NCBI GenBank assembly: GCA_014529385.2
Contig: CM043966.1
Location: 95,570,087 to 95,634,086 of the forward strand
Direction: 5' to 3'
Origin: Adiantum capillus-veneris
Lineage: Eukaryota; Streptophyta; Polypodiopsida; Polypodiales; Pteridaceae
DNA: 64,000 nt
The notes beneath the pieces are model-generated. The model worked only from the letters and a program-made list of their open reading frames with translations. It was not told where the DNA came from and ran no database searches. Below, one piece after another: positions 1 through 10,145 of the stretch (positions are counted from its first letter, which is position 1; each line of letters opens with the position of its first letter). The position numbers and the translations under genes are program-made.

Positions 1-229
1 AATCAAAAGCTCTTTTAAAATAGGCTTAAAATAAAGCAAGGCCCAAAAGCTCTCCCAAAAAGCTTGCACAGAAATTCTCTTGCAAAAAAACTGCACTCCC
101 GTACAGCTGCCATACGCACTGCAACGCCAGCCTACTTCCGAAAATCCCGCTGCAAATCACGCCGCGGTTTTCGGAGATCCTTACGCTACTGCCACGTCAA
201 CATTGCAGTCGTTTTTCCGGGACTGCTTG

Positions 230-231
<2 letters not shown>

Positions 232-289
<58 letters not shown>
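232..289. repeat. (GA)n microsatellite, about 29 units
   Basis: This is an uninterrupted AG/GA dinucleotide run followed by a few GT units (289-295). A complementary CT run lies about 146 bases downstream, so the two can pair. Confidence 0.97.
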
Positions 290-291
<2 letters not shown>

Positions 292-433
292 TGTGTTTCT
301 GCTGCCCAAAATGGCCACGCCACGTCATCGGTTTGTGACACCTTGGGTCGATCTATTGGGGCATGTCAGATCTATTCCGGACCACCCTTGGTCAATTATC
401 TGGGCAGTTTATTACCAGCGCGAAGAGCCATTC

Positions 434-435
<2 letters not shown>

Positions 436-497
<62 letters not shown>
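436..497. repeat. (CT)n microsatellite, about 27-30 units
   Basis: This is a CT/TC dinucleotide run with one interrupting T near 490. It is the reverse complement of the GA run at 232-289. Confidence 0.97.
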
Positions 498-544
498 GGT
501 GTCATCTCTTTCTACCTCAATGATATATCTTCTCCACAGTTGCC

Positions 545-753
545 TTGTTCATTCATGTGGCATTGCAAGTGTTCACATGTGTTACGAGGATCTTTTCGAG
601 GTGTCCACCGGATCGGAGGCTAGTACTTTTCTTCATTGCATCTTCTCACACGACCTTACTTTTTCATGGACAAGCACCTTGTGCTTGGGTGGGAATCAAG
701 AGGTTATTTGCCTCTTTATGGTTGTCACCAAAGTTTGAAGCAGAGAATCTTAC
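545..753 (+). pseudogene. Ty3/gypsy gag remnant, 5' piece
   Basis: The frame through 545-753 (plus strand) ends in a stretch with QAP, then a W, then IKRLF and then ENL just before the LTR element at 754. It lines up by eye with the retrotransposon gag domain of the element at 11581-11979, which has QAP, KW, FKRLF and a similarly placed acidic segment. The reading frame resumes at 4058 with AWNHLKR, at the equivalent position of the other gag (AWNLRM). So this is an old gag fragment split by a later insertion. The start is not a true translation start; the upstream part is too diverged to follow. Confidence 0.6.
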
Positions 754-1199
754 TGCGAGGATTAGTGGTGCTAATCCTATAATTAAGTACTTAAACTCAT
801 GATTAAGACTTAAGAAACTTGAATTGAACTCAGAGACAAGACTCAGAAGACTCTCTGTTTGATTGATTGAATGATTGCTTTAAAACTTAGTACAATAGGC
901 TCCTTATATAGGAAACGAAGAGACACAAATGAAAAGACACGTTTCATGGTGAAGAGACGCGACTTTAGACGTAAAGACAGATCCTTTCGGCGAAGAGCTG
1001 CAACCATTGGAAGAAGAGTCGCAACCGTAGAGCGAAGGGGTGTGACCAGTCATCGAAGGAGTGTGGCTTTTGGTGAAGAGGCACGTCTCTTGAGAGAAGG
1101 GTCGTGACCATCCAAGCATAGGGTTCTCCTTGGCATGGCACTTTGCATATCTACAACTAGGAGTAGATGTAATACTGTAACATAGTCACAATCGTGACA
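754..1199 (-). repeat. 3' LTR of the 3.3 kb element
   Basis: This is a direct copy of 3609-4057. In minus orientation it contains a TATA-like box (TATATAAGG, around 903-911), giving a plausible U3/R boundary. Near its inner end lies a small inverted repeat (GGATTAG / CTAATCC). Confidence 0.9.
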
Positions 1200-1213
1200 T
1201 TCCCTCTCTCTTT
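1200..1213 (-). other. Polypurine tract of the 3.3 kb element
   Basis: Read on the minus strand, AAAGAGAGAGGGAA lies directly before the TG that begins the 3' LTR, where plus-strand priming is expected. Confidence 0.8.
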
Positions 1214-1851
1214 AAATAAAACCTAGGGTAGTCGTAGAAACTCTGGGAGAAGGAAATGTATTGTTGTAGTGCTTCTGCATCCAAAGCTCTAACTATCAAG
1301 TCCCATGTGGCACTGTTATTGACCATAACTATTTTGTCAAACTGAAAACTGATCATATCTGCAACTTGATTAGTGCCTGTCAAAGTCATTTGTAACTTCG
1401 AGCTTTGTCCAATAAAAGATTGAATCTTTATCTACTTCGAGTGAAATTATTAGTAAATTGACTTGTGACCACTAGTTGGAAATCTGTAAGGTATTCCATT
1501 GGTTTGTCTGGAACAATAAAATCCTCCTGAAATGATGTTGTAGACTGAAACAGAGTAGTGTTGGAGGCATATCTATTTGTAAAGGTTTACTTGTGGAAAA
1601 AGTTGTGTCCAAAGATTCCATTGCAGCGACTGAAGTCGTGCAATGGAATCTGATTTATCCTTTGCATCGTTGAAGGTAAGGACTAGAGTCTTCAAGTTTG
1701 AAGAATTGTCATTCACCATAGCATCTGGTATCTATTTAGAGATAAAGACTTTATTTTGTAAGGGCGGTGACAAGGTGAGTTTTTCTGCCTGGATCGCAGC
1801 GAAAGAAGGGCTTATGTGCTTGTTGGTTGTCACGCAAGAACTGGAATCTTC

Positions 1852-2909
1852 TCAAACCTCAGTTGTTTCAGTGGGTATTAAGGCTTCCAATTGAGAAGGG
1901 GGAGGTCGAGGGAGCTGTCGCCTCTTCGACCTCTGAAGGATCCTCTTGCACAAGGAAAGGATCACTAAATCTTCGACTTTACCACCATTAGATAAGAAAG
2001 ACTTAAATGTAGGGCACGGCTTGCGAGGGGGAACTTGACCAACACCGCGGCATTCATGACCGAGTACTTGACTAGGGTCGGATATATGTGCCACTAAGTA
2101 AGCCCATCTTGATATCGCTGATGATCCTTTGGAAGCTTCATGTTGCTGCGTTTGTTGCTGATTATTCCAATAAGAATTTGGTTGCTTAGAACTGTAACAT
2201 TTCCAAGAATATTCATGCGGAGACTTTTGTTGCTCGTACGAACATACTTTGTGTCTAGTTGTCTCTGAGAAACCATGCTTTGGGTGAGAAAATTTGAGTT
2301 CCAAAGCCTTTGGTTTGAGTGGTTCTTCCTGGTTGACCACTAAAGCGTCAGAAGAAGATGGCAAAGAAACAGCATTAGTCGTCCGAGAAGTTGTAGGACG
2401 ACTCCGAGAAGTGTTTAGTGTCTGCATCTGATCCAAGCAAATTTGAATTGATGCAAGACTTGTCAAAAGTGTTGCCATCTGCTCTTGGAGAACTGCGATC
2501 GGGTCCTCAGGTGGAATAGAGTCGTTGCCATCTTGTGATTCGGCCATGCCGATTGCTTCGAGGGAACAAGTGGAACTGTGGCGTGACGATGTGTCACATA
2601 CAACCTGTATTCCTGCTGTATGGGGTTGGCCTCTGGAGCGAGTAATGGGTGTTGTGAAACCGGTTCTGAAAGAGGGCTCTCCGCTGCAGGTGCCAATGCG
2701 GGAACAAGTCCATGTACTTGTTCTGAGAGAGGTTCCGATTCCGGGAGAGGCTCTGGTTCTGGTTCCAAGAGAGGCTTTGGTTCTGGTTCCGGGAGAGGCA
2801 CTTGAAGAACCAAGTGCAGGTTGGTTTCCGGAAGAATCTCTTCTGGGAGTACGTCAATGTAGCTCAGGTATGGCACTGACACGCGGGACTCGTCGCCGTC
2901 GGCATACAT
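1852..2909 (-). CDS. Gag-like ORFs of the non-autonomous element
   Basis: Two overlapping minus-strand frames lie here. The upstream one (2463-2909, 148 codons) holds a run of Pro-Glu repeats (PEPEPLPE type) encoded by a short tandem repeat at about 2690-2810. The downstream one (1852-2547, 231 codons) starts MAESQDGND and has an N-terminal segment with heptad-like hydrophobics (QEQMATLLTSLASIQ) typical of gag starts, then a Gln-rich middle. The two frames differ, so either a frameshift joins them or the gene is broken. No zinc knuckle or enzyme motif is visible. Gag identity is inferred from position and composition. Confidence 0.45.
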
Positions 2910-3595
2910 GCGGCTGTGAGCATGAAGAGGAGCACCTAGAGGCAGTGATGGTGAGGAGGGGCAGTGTTCCTGTGGCGTGGCGCTCCTGTTGCATAGCGTA
3001 GAGAATTTCCCATCGCTGGCAGTGTTGTAGAGATTGTTTTTTAAACTTATTCACACAGACCAAGGGTACCACCTCAATAATCTAATGCCACATCAACACT
3101 AAAAAAATTGGGCAAAAATTGATCGCATGCTGGCTGCCGTGGGCAATTTTAATCGTTTAGCTGGTTTCCATACGCGAAGCGTTGCCTAGGCTAAATTGAC
3201 ACGCTGGCTGGCTGCTTCGTGGCTCATCGCTGGCTGAAAAAGGGATCGCCAAGGCCAAAAGGACAGCACGCAGAGTCTTGGACAGCACACGGCACCTCAG
3301 CAAGGTGCATCACCAGCGGGTACATAGCCGGGAGGAAGGCAGCGTGGGCACCAGGGGGTAGTTGTGGCAACATGGCGCCAAGAGATGACTGGCAGCATCC
3401 ATCGCTTCACTGACTGCTCCAAATCTCCGACCACCTGTGGATAACCGTGTATGAAAAATAAGGCTCACTGTAAGGAAGTCATAAATTGAGCAAGGAACCA
3501 CCTTTCTTCTACTTCCATGCAACTCCGGGAAGGGGTTGGCGCGTAGCGGCGAGAGTGAGAGGCTCACAACCTTCGGATCCCGGGAAAAAAAATTT

Positions 3596-3607
3596 GCTTT
3601 GATACCA
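3596..3607 (-). other. Primer-binding site, tRNA-iMet type
   Basis: Minus-strand TGGTATCAAAGC sits one base inside the 5' LTR and differs at one position from the usual plant initiator-Met primer site TGGTATCAGAGC. Confidence 0.85.
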
Positions 3608-3608
3608 C

Positions 3609-4057
3609 TGTGAGGATTAGTGGTGCTAATCCTATAAGTAAGTACTTAAACTCGTTAATAAGACTTAAGAAACTTGAACTAAACTCAGAGACAAGACTCA
3701 GAAGACTCTATGTTTGATTGATTAAATGATTGCTTTAAAACTGAGTACAATAGGTTCCTTATATAGGAGACGAAGAGACACAAATGAAAAGACACGTCTC
3801 ATGGTGAAGAGACGTGACTTTAGACGTAAAGACACATCATTTCGGCAAAGAGCTGCAACCATTGCAGGAAGAGTCGCAACCATAGAGCAAAGGGGTGTGA
3901 CACCAGTTGTCGAAGGAGTGTGGCTTTTGGCGAAGAGGCACGTCTCTTGAGCGAAAGGTCGTGAACATCCAAGCGTAGGGGTTCTCCTTGGCATGGCACT
4001 TTGCGTATCTGCAACTAGGAGTAGATGTAATATTGTAACATAGTCACAGTCGTGACA
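3609..4057 (-). repeat. 5' LTR of the 3.3 kb element
   Basis: This is a direct copy of 754-1199, about 92% identical. In minus orientation it starts TGTCAC and ends CACA, next to the primer site. Confidence 0.9.
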
Positions 4058-4440
4058 CTTATGGCTTGGAACCACCTAAAGAGGACCGAAGACGACACTC
4101 TTATCACCTACAACCAAAGGCTTTGAGACACGTTTCTTCCAATGGCTTGTTTTTGGTCGTACTTGAGGAGCAGATGGAGCACTCTTGTTGTGGTTTGCCT
4201 AAGGAGCTGCAAATGAAGCACAAGACTTTTAGCATTTGGCAACTGACGTACCATGCTGAGGATAGTTACCATTCATTGCTCACCAGATCATTGACATTTC
4301 AGACCAATCCATGGGGATCAAAGCCAGCCGCCTCCCAAGGGAGACAGTGTACTCAAAAAAGGCAAGAGGGGATCCATCATCGCTCAACGAAGGCCATTCT
4401 TACTAGGATCCTAGTCCAACTAAACAAGTGGCTTTCCCTG
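4058..4440 (+). pseudogene. Ty3/gypsy gag remnant, 3' piece
   Basis: This continues the gag remnant at 545-753 after the 3.3 kb insertion. The frame reads AWNHLKR, then DTFLP, then CCGLPKELQ, parallel to AWNLRM, DAFLP and CCGLPKEIQ in the gag at 11581-11979. An in-frame TGA lies between the NQRL and DTFLP motifs, so it was already inactive or has decayed since. Downstream of about 4300 the similarity fades before the LINE piece begins. Confidence 0.65.
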
Positions 4441-5471
4441 CAAAATCCACGGTCTCCAAAGTGGTGCCTCCTCAGTAGTGAAAACAGGGTCAACACATGA
4501 CCTCCTCTGGAAAGATCCTACCACTCTAACAAGCTGCCAATGGGCAGTCAATTGCTGATCAGGTGGAGTCTCACCCTGAAACTCCAGCCTGATGTGACGT
4601 CCATGATGGCCAATCTCAGCAAGTCTCCCAAGTGAGGATCGATGTACACCCAAAAAGACTCTATCCCCCAATGAGGGTGAGCCAGTCGGGTGGAATAGAC
4701 TCATCAATATCTCATACGGGAAGCAACCCTTTGTGGATCTTGTACGTATCTCCAATCGCACGTCCCCCAACCAAGGAAACATCTGACCAACAGTGTAAAG
4801 AGCCTGCTGGCCTGTCATCCCATCTAGCCCATTCAATGAGATTAGTTGATGGACTTCTGAATCTATCACATATGTATTCCATACAAGTGGCTGCCTCGCT
4901 ACCTCCTCGACACAAGAAGGCGGGTGGCGAATTAAAACAAGACGTAATTCCTTCCAAATCTACAGCAAGAAGCACATAAATGGTGGCAAACGGGATGTAT
5001 CCAAGGGTGCATCTGTCAAGATGAATCTGATGATCGGGAGCCAACACCGGCAGTATCTAGAGATCCAAAACCAGGAGAATGTGACAAAGTTCGGTGCAAA
5101 AATTGTTTCCAAGGCTCTACCCCTGGAAACAATCCGCGTACTATGAGCTTGCCTTGCTCTACATCTCTGGATCAATATAATCCCCAATCCTCCCTCCTCT
5201 CTATGCAAAATTTTTGTGTCCCAATGGACTCCTGGTCGAGGGTCGGTAGAGCCATCTAGGCCACCCCACCAAAAAGTTGTGTACAAGGTGCCTCAAACGC
5301 GCCATGATGCATGAGTGAAGAGACGTGCAGGATGTGGTGAACCAAACCATCGCAAAAAGAACTCGATTCGCCACAAGGGCTTTGCCAGCCAAAGATAAAT
5401 GCAAGGATGACCAATGGCAAAGGCTCTTCCTGATAGACTATAGTTCAGACGAAAACGGCTGCTCAACTAAC
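4420..5471 (-). pseudogene. LINE fragment, post-RT region
   Basis: The minus strand encodes pieces of the region after the reverse transcriptase of a plant LINE. It begins with LSLAGKALVANRVL and TTSC (5201-5404), matched in the second LINE of this window by LSLAGRVVVANQVL (about 42900), then HREEGGLGI, then segments rich in W, G and R. The frames shift at about 5286, 5047 and 4869, so it is a degraded copy. The right boundary coincides with the poly(A) end of another LINE piece at 5472. Confidence 0.7.
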
Positions 5472-6125
5472 TTTTTTTTTTTGGAAATCTGATTTGATTT
5501 ATTTACAAATGGGAAACCTCAAAATGAGGAAAACCCATCAGAAAGATAGATCCAAAAGGAAAGAACACAAAAGTGTTCCGAAATGTAAAGGCGGCTAGAA
5601 GCCAACGTAGGATAGATGTAGGATATCGGGGGATATGTCCCCAACATCAAGGGAAAAATGTAAGAATTGCCTAAGTGATATCTTGAAAAAAGGAAAGAGA
5701 TCCGCCTCTTGCTGATGGAATACAAAGACCATAAGGACCAGAATCTGACCCAAGTGAAGAAGGCCGCAAATTGGGAAGTCGAGAGGACGCCAAAAGCCCA
5801 AAACCATTTGCGGAAAGTCGCCTAGGGAAATCGAAGGCGCATACATGATGATATGCGGGCAAGGAAGGCCCTGGTGAAGCGACAATCCCAAAGCAGGTGC
5901 CTAACAGTCTCTTCACAAGCTGAACATCTGACACAACAAGGAGAGCTGATGTGACGCGCAGCAAGGAAAGATCCAACAGGGAGAACTCCCAACAAGCAGC
6001 ACCAAAGAAACACACATTCCTTCAGAGTCACACATCAATGCCAACATGGAAACCCAATTATCTGCAAGTCTACCATCTAGGTAGCCAAGTGAAATTATCG
6101 TGCGCATCCCACTGACAATCCTCAT
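5472..6125 (-). pseudogene. 5'-truncated LINE 3' end with zf-RVT motif and poly(A)
   Basis: On the minus strand, 5822-6031 encodes a cluster CVRCSACEETVRHLLWDC, the C-x2-C ... H-x3-C pattern of the zf-RVT domain found at the C-terminus of plant LINE polyproteins. About 350 bases further on, the strand ends in A11 (T11 at 5472-5482 in plus orientation). This is the usual form of a 5'-truncated LINE insertion. Frames are shifted between 5595-5891, 5822-6031 and 5913-6125. It abuts a second LINE fragment. Confidence 0.7.
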
Positions 6126-6130
6126 CTACT

Positions 6131-6496
6131 TCTACAAGAAGACTGTCCGAGGTGGGTGTTACCTCGCTTTTGTATTCCTCTGGGTGATAGGCCATTGAGC
6201 ATCTCCAGAGGTCACAGAATACAGCCCCTTTTCTCGCCCAGAAAAAATAAGGAGAGAGGCAAGTGAAATGTGGTTGCTTGATACTTAACTACATGAGCCT
6301 TAGACAATGCCAATAGATTCAAATTTTTCTAAAAACTAAATTCATGAATGCACCAGCGTGATAACTATGCATAATAGAATTTACAACCAATTTGTATAGA
6401 AATTTAAGTGGGTGTGATTGTGGTGAAAAACCCACCTAAAAGAAACCTTGGTACTAAGACTAAAGTTACCCATGAATGAGGTGTGCAAAAGGTTAC
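6131..6496. other. Intergenic or intronic stretch
   Basis: This lies downstream of the last recognised SDR exon, after its splice donor at 6496-6495 (minus). No repeat or coding signal is recognised here. It is probably intron 4 of the SDR gene. Confidence 0.4.
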
Positions 6497-6604
6497 CTTG
6501 AGCTTCCACTGCAAAACATTCCCAAACGCTGTGTTTAGAAGAAGGGCAACAGGATACCAAGGGCGAGTGACTGCCATGGATGACACAAGTACAAATTTGG
6601 GAAC
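6497..6604 (-). CDS. SDR exon 4
   Basis: The acceptor CTCTCTGCACAG precedes GTTCCC and the donor GTAACC follows at 6496. The 36 codons read VPKFVLVSSMAVTRPWYPV and continue to LQWKLK. Intron 3 is 197 bp. Phase 0 on both sides. Confidence 0.85.
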
Positions 6605-8227
6605 CTGTGCAGAGAGAGTAGCTGATTATAGTCTGAAAAGCATACCCGTCCCTTTAAGCCTTAGTAGCAAAATTCAGGAGAAAAAAATTGAAAATTTTTC
6701 CCTCTTTTGATCTAAACCTACAGCTGAGCCAAAATTCCCTAGTGGTCAAATTTAAGACTCGAACATGAGAATACTACACCTGTATTTAATACCAAACTTA
6801 CTTTGGCATGGGCTGCAGCTTCACTTAGATTCTTCACTCCCAAGTAGTCACAATTCTTTGGTGTATTGGCGTTAGAGCTTGGTAACCTCCAGCCTACTGT
6901 TGCCCCAACTGTGCAGATGACCACATCCACCCCATTACAAGCTGGACCCAGAGTTTCCACTTTAGTTATGTCCCCTTTGATAAACTTTACTTTTCCAGCT
7001 TCTTCACCTGCAAGAAACAAAGCACACTGATAAAGACCCCTTCTTGTCAACACAAAAGCATGAACAAGGTCTATAATAGAGTTTTGCCTTGGCCAATTAC
7101 AACAGAAATTCAATTTGTTACCAATAGCTTGAACTGCCTTTTCTTGGTTTCGCACAAGCCCAATAACCTCAAAATGCTCATTCTTCTCTAAAAGTTTTTT
7201 TGTAGCCTGGAAAAGATAATTCAAAAACCAGAATATTCTTTTTGCAAGATCTGCATGTAGTATAACAGGCTTTCATGAACGTGCAGAAGTGTGGAAATGC
7301 CAAAAGCACACAATTAATAATCAAGTGTTGAAATTGCCACCCCCAGCTGGCTTTAAAGTTCTGAACATAAAAGAACATGTTTGAAGTTCACCATTTTGTC
7401 CATCTGGCATCAATTTCAAGTGCATAAAGGGAACATAGAATAAGACGCTGTTTATAATCTAGCATCGACAATACAATAAAATGGCAAGGAATAGGAGTAC
7501 TACTACTATATGTGAAAACTCTACAATAGCAGTGCTTAGATTTACTGTCATCACTAACTTGTTTGTCATTCTTCTTGTCTAAGATATAACATTTCAGGGT
7601 CGTGGCCAATCCACAATATCTTTAACCTTGGCTGGATCCACTGAAATTCCATCAGTTGATACTATAAAACCCAAGTATTCGATCTTTGGGGATGAAAAGA
7701 TACACTTGCTCTCCTTAGCGTACAGCTTATGCTGATGTATAATCATTCTTCTTGTCTAAGATATATAATAAGGGAGGGATGCACCATTTGCAGGCTGCTC
7801 CAACCACCTGTGTGTACTCTCATCTCTATCTCGCTCTCTCTGAGCACCCATCACATCCGCAACAACTGGTACCAGAGCTTCAGATTTCGTCCAAGGGAAG
7901 CCTCATCAGTATGGTGAACTCATGTATGGTCTCTGTGTCCAGGAGATAGAGAGAGAGACCTAAGATAAATGTATGCTTCTTGAGGTGTGGGCGATGAGGA
8001 GCTGCTTTAATCCTGAAATAGCAGTAAAAAGGATTCTTCTAGATGGATACAATGGGATAGCTGATAATCGTTTTCCATCAATTGAACTTGAAGAAATCGG
8101 AGAGAGAAAACCACACTAAAGCTATCAGCCACACAATGTGTGTGTAAATTAGACAGCGCTGTGTGTGTTAGAGCGCGTCCCTTAAAACAGCATTGTGTAG
8201 AGAACTTGTGAAAAGTTCAACAGGGCC

Positions 8228-8268
<41 letters not shown>

Positions 8269-10094
8269 CTATGCCTCTCAATAATGACCTGGATCCGACA
8301 ACAAAACATATGACATCAATGTGATCTACCACAAAGTTGTGATCGTCTGGATCTGCTAACTTGTGTAGCTCTATCTACAAGTCTGGAGACTCCTCTAGGT
8401 CTGGTGAGGATGACCCCCTCTTAAAGAAATTAAAGACCTGCCTCTGTGTCAATTCTCTGACTGGAGCTGCACCCTGAAGTAATGTCTCTATGTGTCTGCG
8501 TATATCAAGTAGAAAAAGCCCGAGAAACCAGCCTAGACGAGGATTGCGCATACCCAACTTGGTGTCACATGATGCTTCATTATCTCACTTCACGATGTTT
8601 GGAAACGCACTGGTTCTGCCAATCCCGCATCCCATCTGGTTACATGCATCACCGCCTCTTCCGAGGCTTGCAGACGAACAGCTGCAGAGAGGCGACGAGG
8701 CTTGTTCCACAGGGAGCGAGAGTTACACGACCGATTGAGTTGCATACGCCGGCAACTCTAGGAGTTTCCAGGAGATGAGTTCCTGGGAGAGCGCGAGATT
8801 GACACCAGAGAGACACTTAGTCACATTTAAATTGAGAATTCCGATTTGACTATCATGCTTCGTCTCGACATGGATATCCAAAGCAGATAGGATGAATAAG
8901 GATTTCTTTGCACACTTTCGAGAACGTCCCAAGGGAACTGTCAAAAACTGCTAACGTGTCAAGCCATTGAAGAACGGAGCCAACCTACAGATCCTGGCAA
9001 AGGGGCCTAAACCCTAAGAGAAGAAGCAGAAGCAACAGAAGAATTTTTACCAACTTTTGCAAAGTCTTGCAGAGTGGCCTATTTTTAAAGAAGAGTTCCC
9101 ACCAACTTACAGGACCCCATCCGGATGGGGCCCAAGTGACCTAAAGACATTATAATACAGCAAGAACTTCACTCATAAAATTGCCTTACGTAAAATCTGA
9201 TGATGTGGCAGCTGTCACAAAAAAATGACGTGGCATCCCGGGGGATTCACCATGGAAAACTTACTGCACCACGTAAGTGCAGGGGAGGGGTTTTTTTTAC
9301 AAGTTAGATGAGCGTATAAGTTAGGGGCAGGCCCCCAATAATTTATCTCCCAAGCTTATAAATAAGGGAGGGGGTATCATATGTATTAGTTGTGGGGGTG
9401 GGAGGGGAAGAAGTGAAATAAGTTAAAAATGAGAGGAAGTTTTTGTGTTTCAAAATCATGCCTTCCCAAAAGAGTCTGCCCTCAAACTTGTGAGTCAATA
9501 GCTATAAAGATACATGCAAGAACTAGCATTGCTTTGTATCAATTGTTTGTTTTTTTATTGTAGTTCATTTGTTGAGAGATGAAAGCTATAAAGAGTTTGT
9601 ATAGATGAAAATTTACATGGAGAACCTATCACAACTTTTTGACCATGTTTTTTGAGTAATTTAGATGGGTCAGAATTGGACGAGTAGCTAGACGGGCACA
9701 TAGTTTGAAAGTCAAACTAAGACACATTGAGGGTACATCTAGTTATCAATAGAAGTGGTTCCTTAGTACGTTGTCAATCACTATGCTACATGCTTTTTGA
9801 CTAGTTTTACTCGATTAGATCATGTGAGACCTAAATTTTATATGTAAGATAGGGGTATGATAGTTTTCTGCATTGATTGTCGTATAAGCATAGAAAGGGG
9901 GATCATATTTCCTAATATGAGTCATATATAGGAATTTTATCAAAGTTGTATGCTCGCAGGTGGCGTCCCATTTTATATATAAAGTGAATCCCCCGGGCGT
10001 GGCATGTCCACTCGGAATCTGACAAGAAGTTAAAGCTATAAGTTGGAACAACTTATGGGGTCCCATCCGCCGATGAGGCCCTGGGGACACTAGA

Positions 10095-10145
<51 letters not shown>

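Larger units (their letters stand above)
1..544. other. Non-coding stretch with two simple repeats
   Basis: No supported gene is seen here. Frames that cross this stretch are carried by the GA and CT repeats and encode only alternating Arg-Glu or Ser-Leu, which is typical of spurious translation. The rest is unique-looking sequence without start, splice or promoter signals that I recognise. Confidence 0.6.
754..4057 (-). mobile_element. Non-autonomous LTR retrotransposon, 3.3 kb, complete ends
   Basis: Two direct repeats of 446 and 449 bp (754-1199 and 3609-4057) flank about 2.4 kb. In minus orientation the LTR begins TGTCACGA and ends CACA or CGCA. A primer site follows the right-hand (5') LTR at 3596-3607 and a purine tract precedes the left-hand (3') LTR at 1200-1213. 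The flanking pentamers are CTTAC (749-753) and CTTAT (4058-4062), a 5-bp target duplication with one mismatch. The LTRs differ at roughly 35 positions (about 8%), so the insertion is not recent. The inside carries only gag-like frames: no protease, reverse transcriptase or integrase is visible, so it depended on another element. It landed inside an older gag gene. Confidence 0.9.

Noticed and set aside
64-738. 224-codon open frame rich in Arg-Glu and Ser-Leu
   Set aside because: It is carried by GA and CT microsatellites. Only its last part overlaps a real gag remnant, in another frame.
2525-3001. 158-codon plus-strand frame in the 3.3 kb element
   Set aside because: It is antisense to the gag-like frames and repetitive; it is a shadow of the Pro-Glu repeat.
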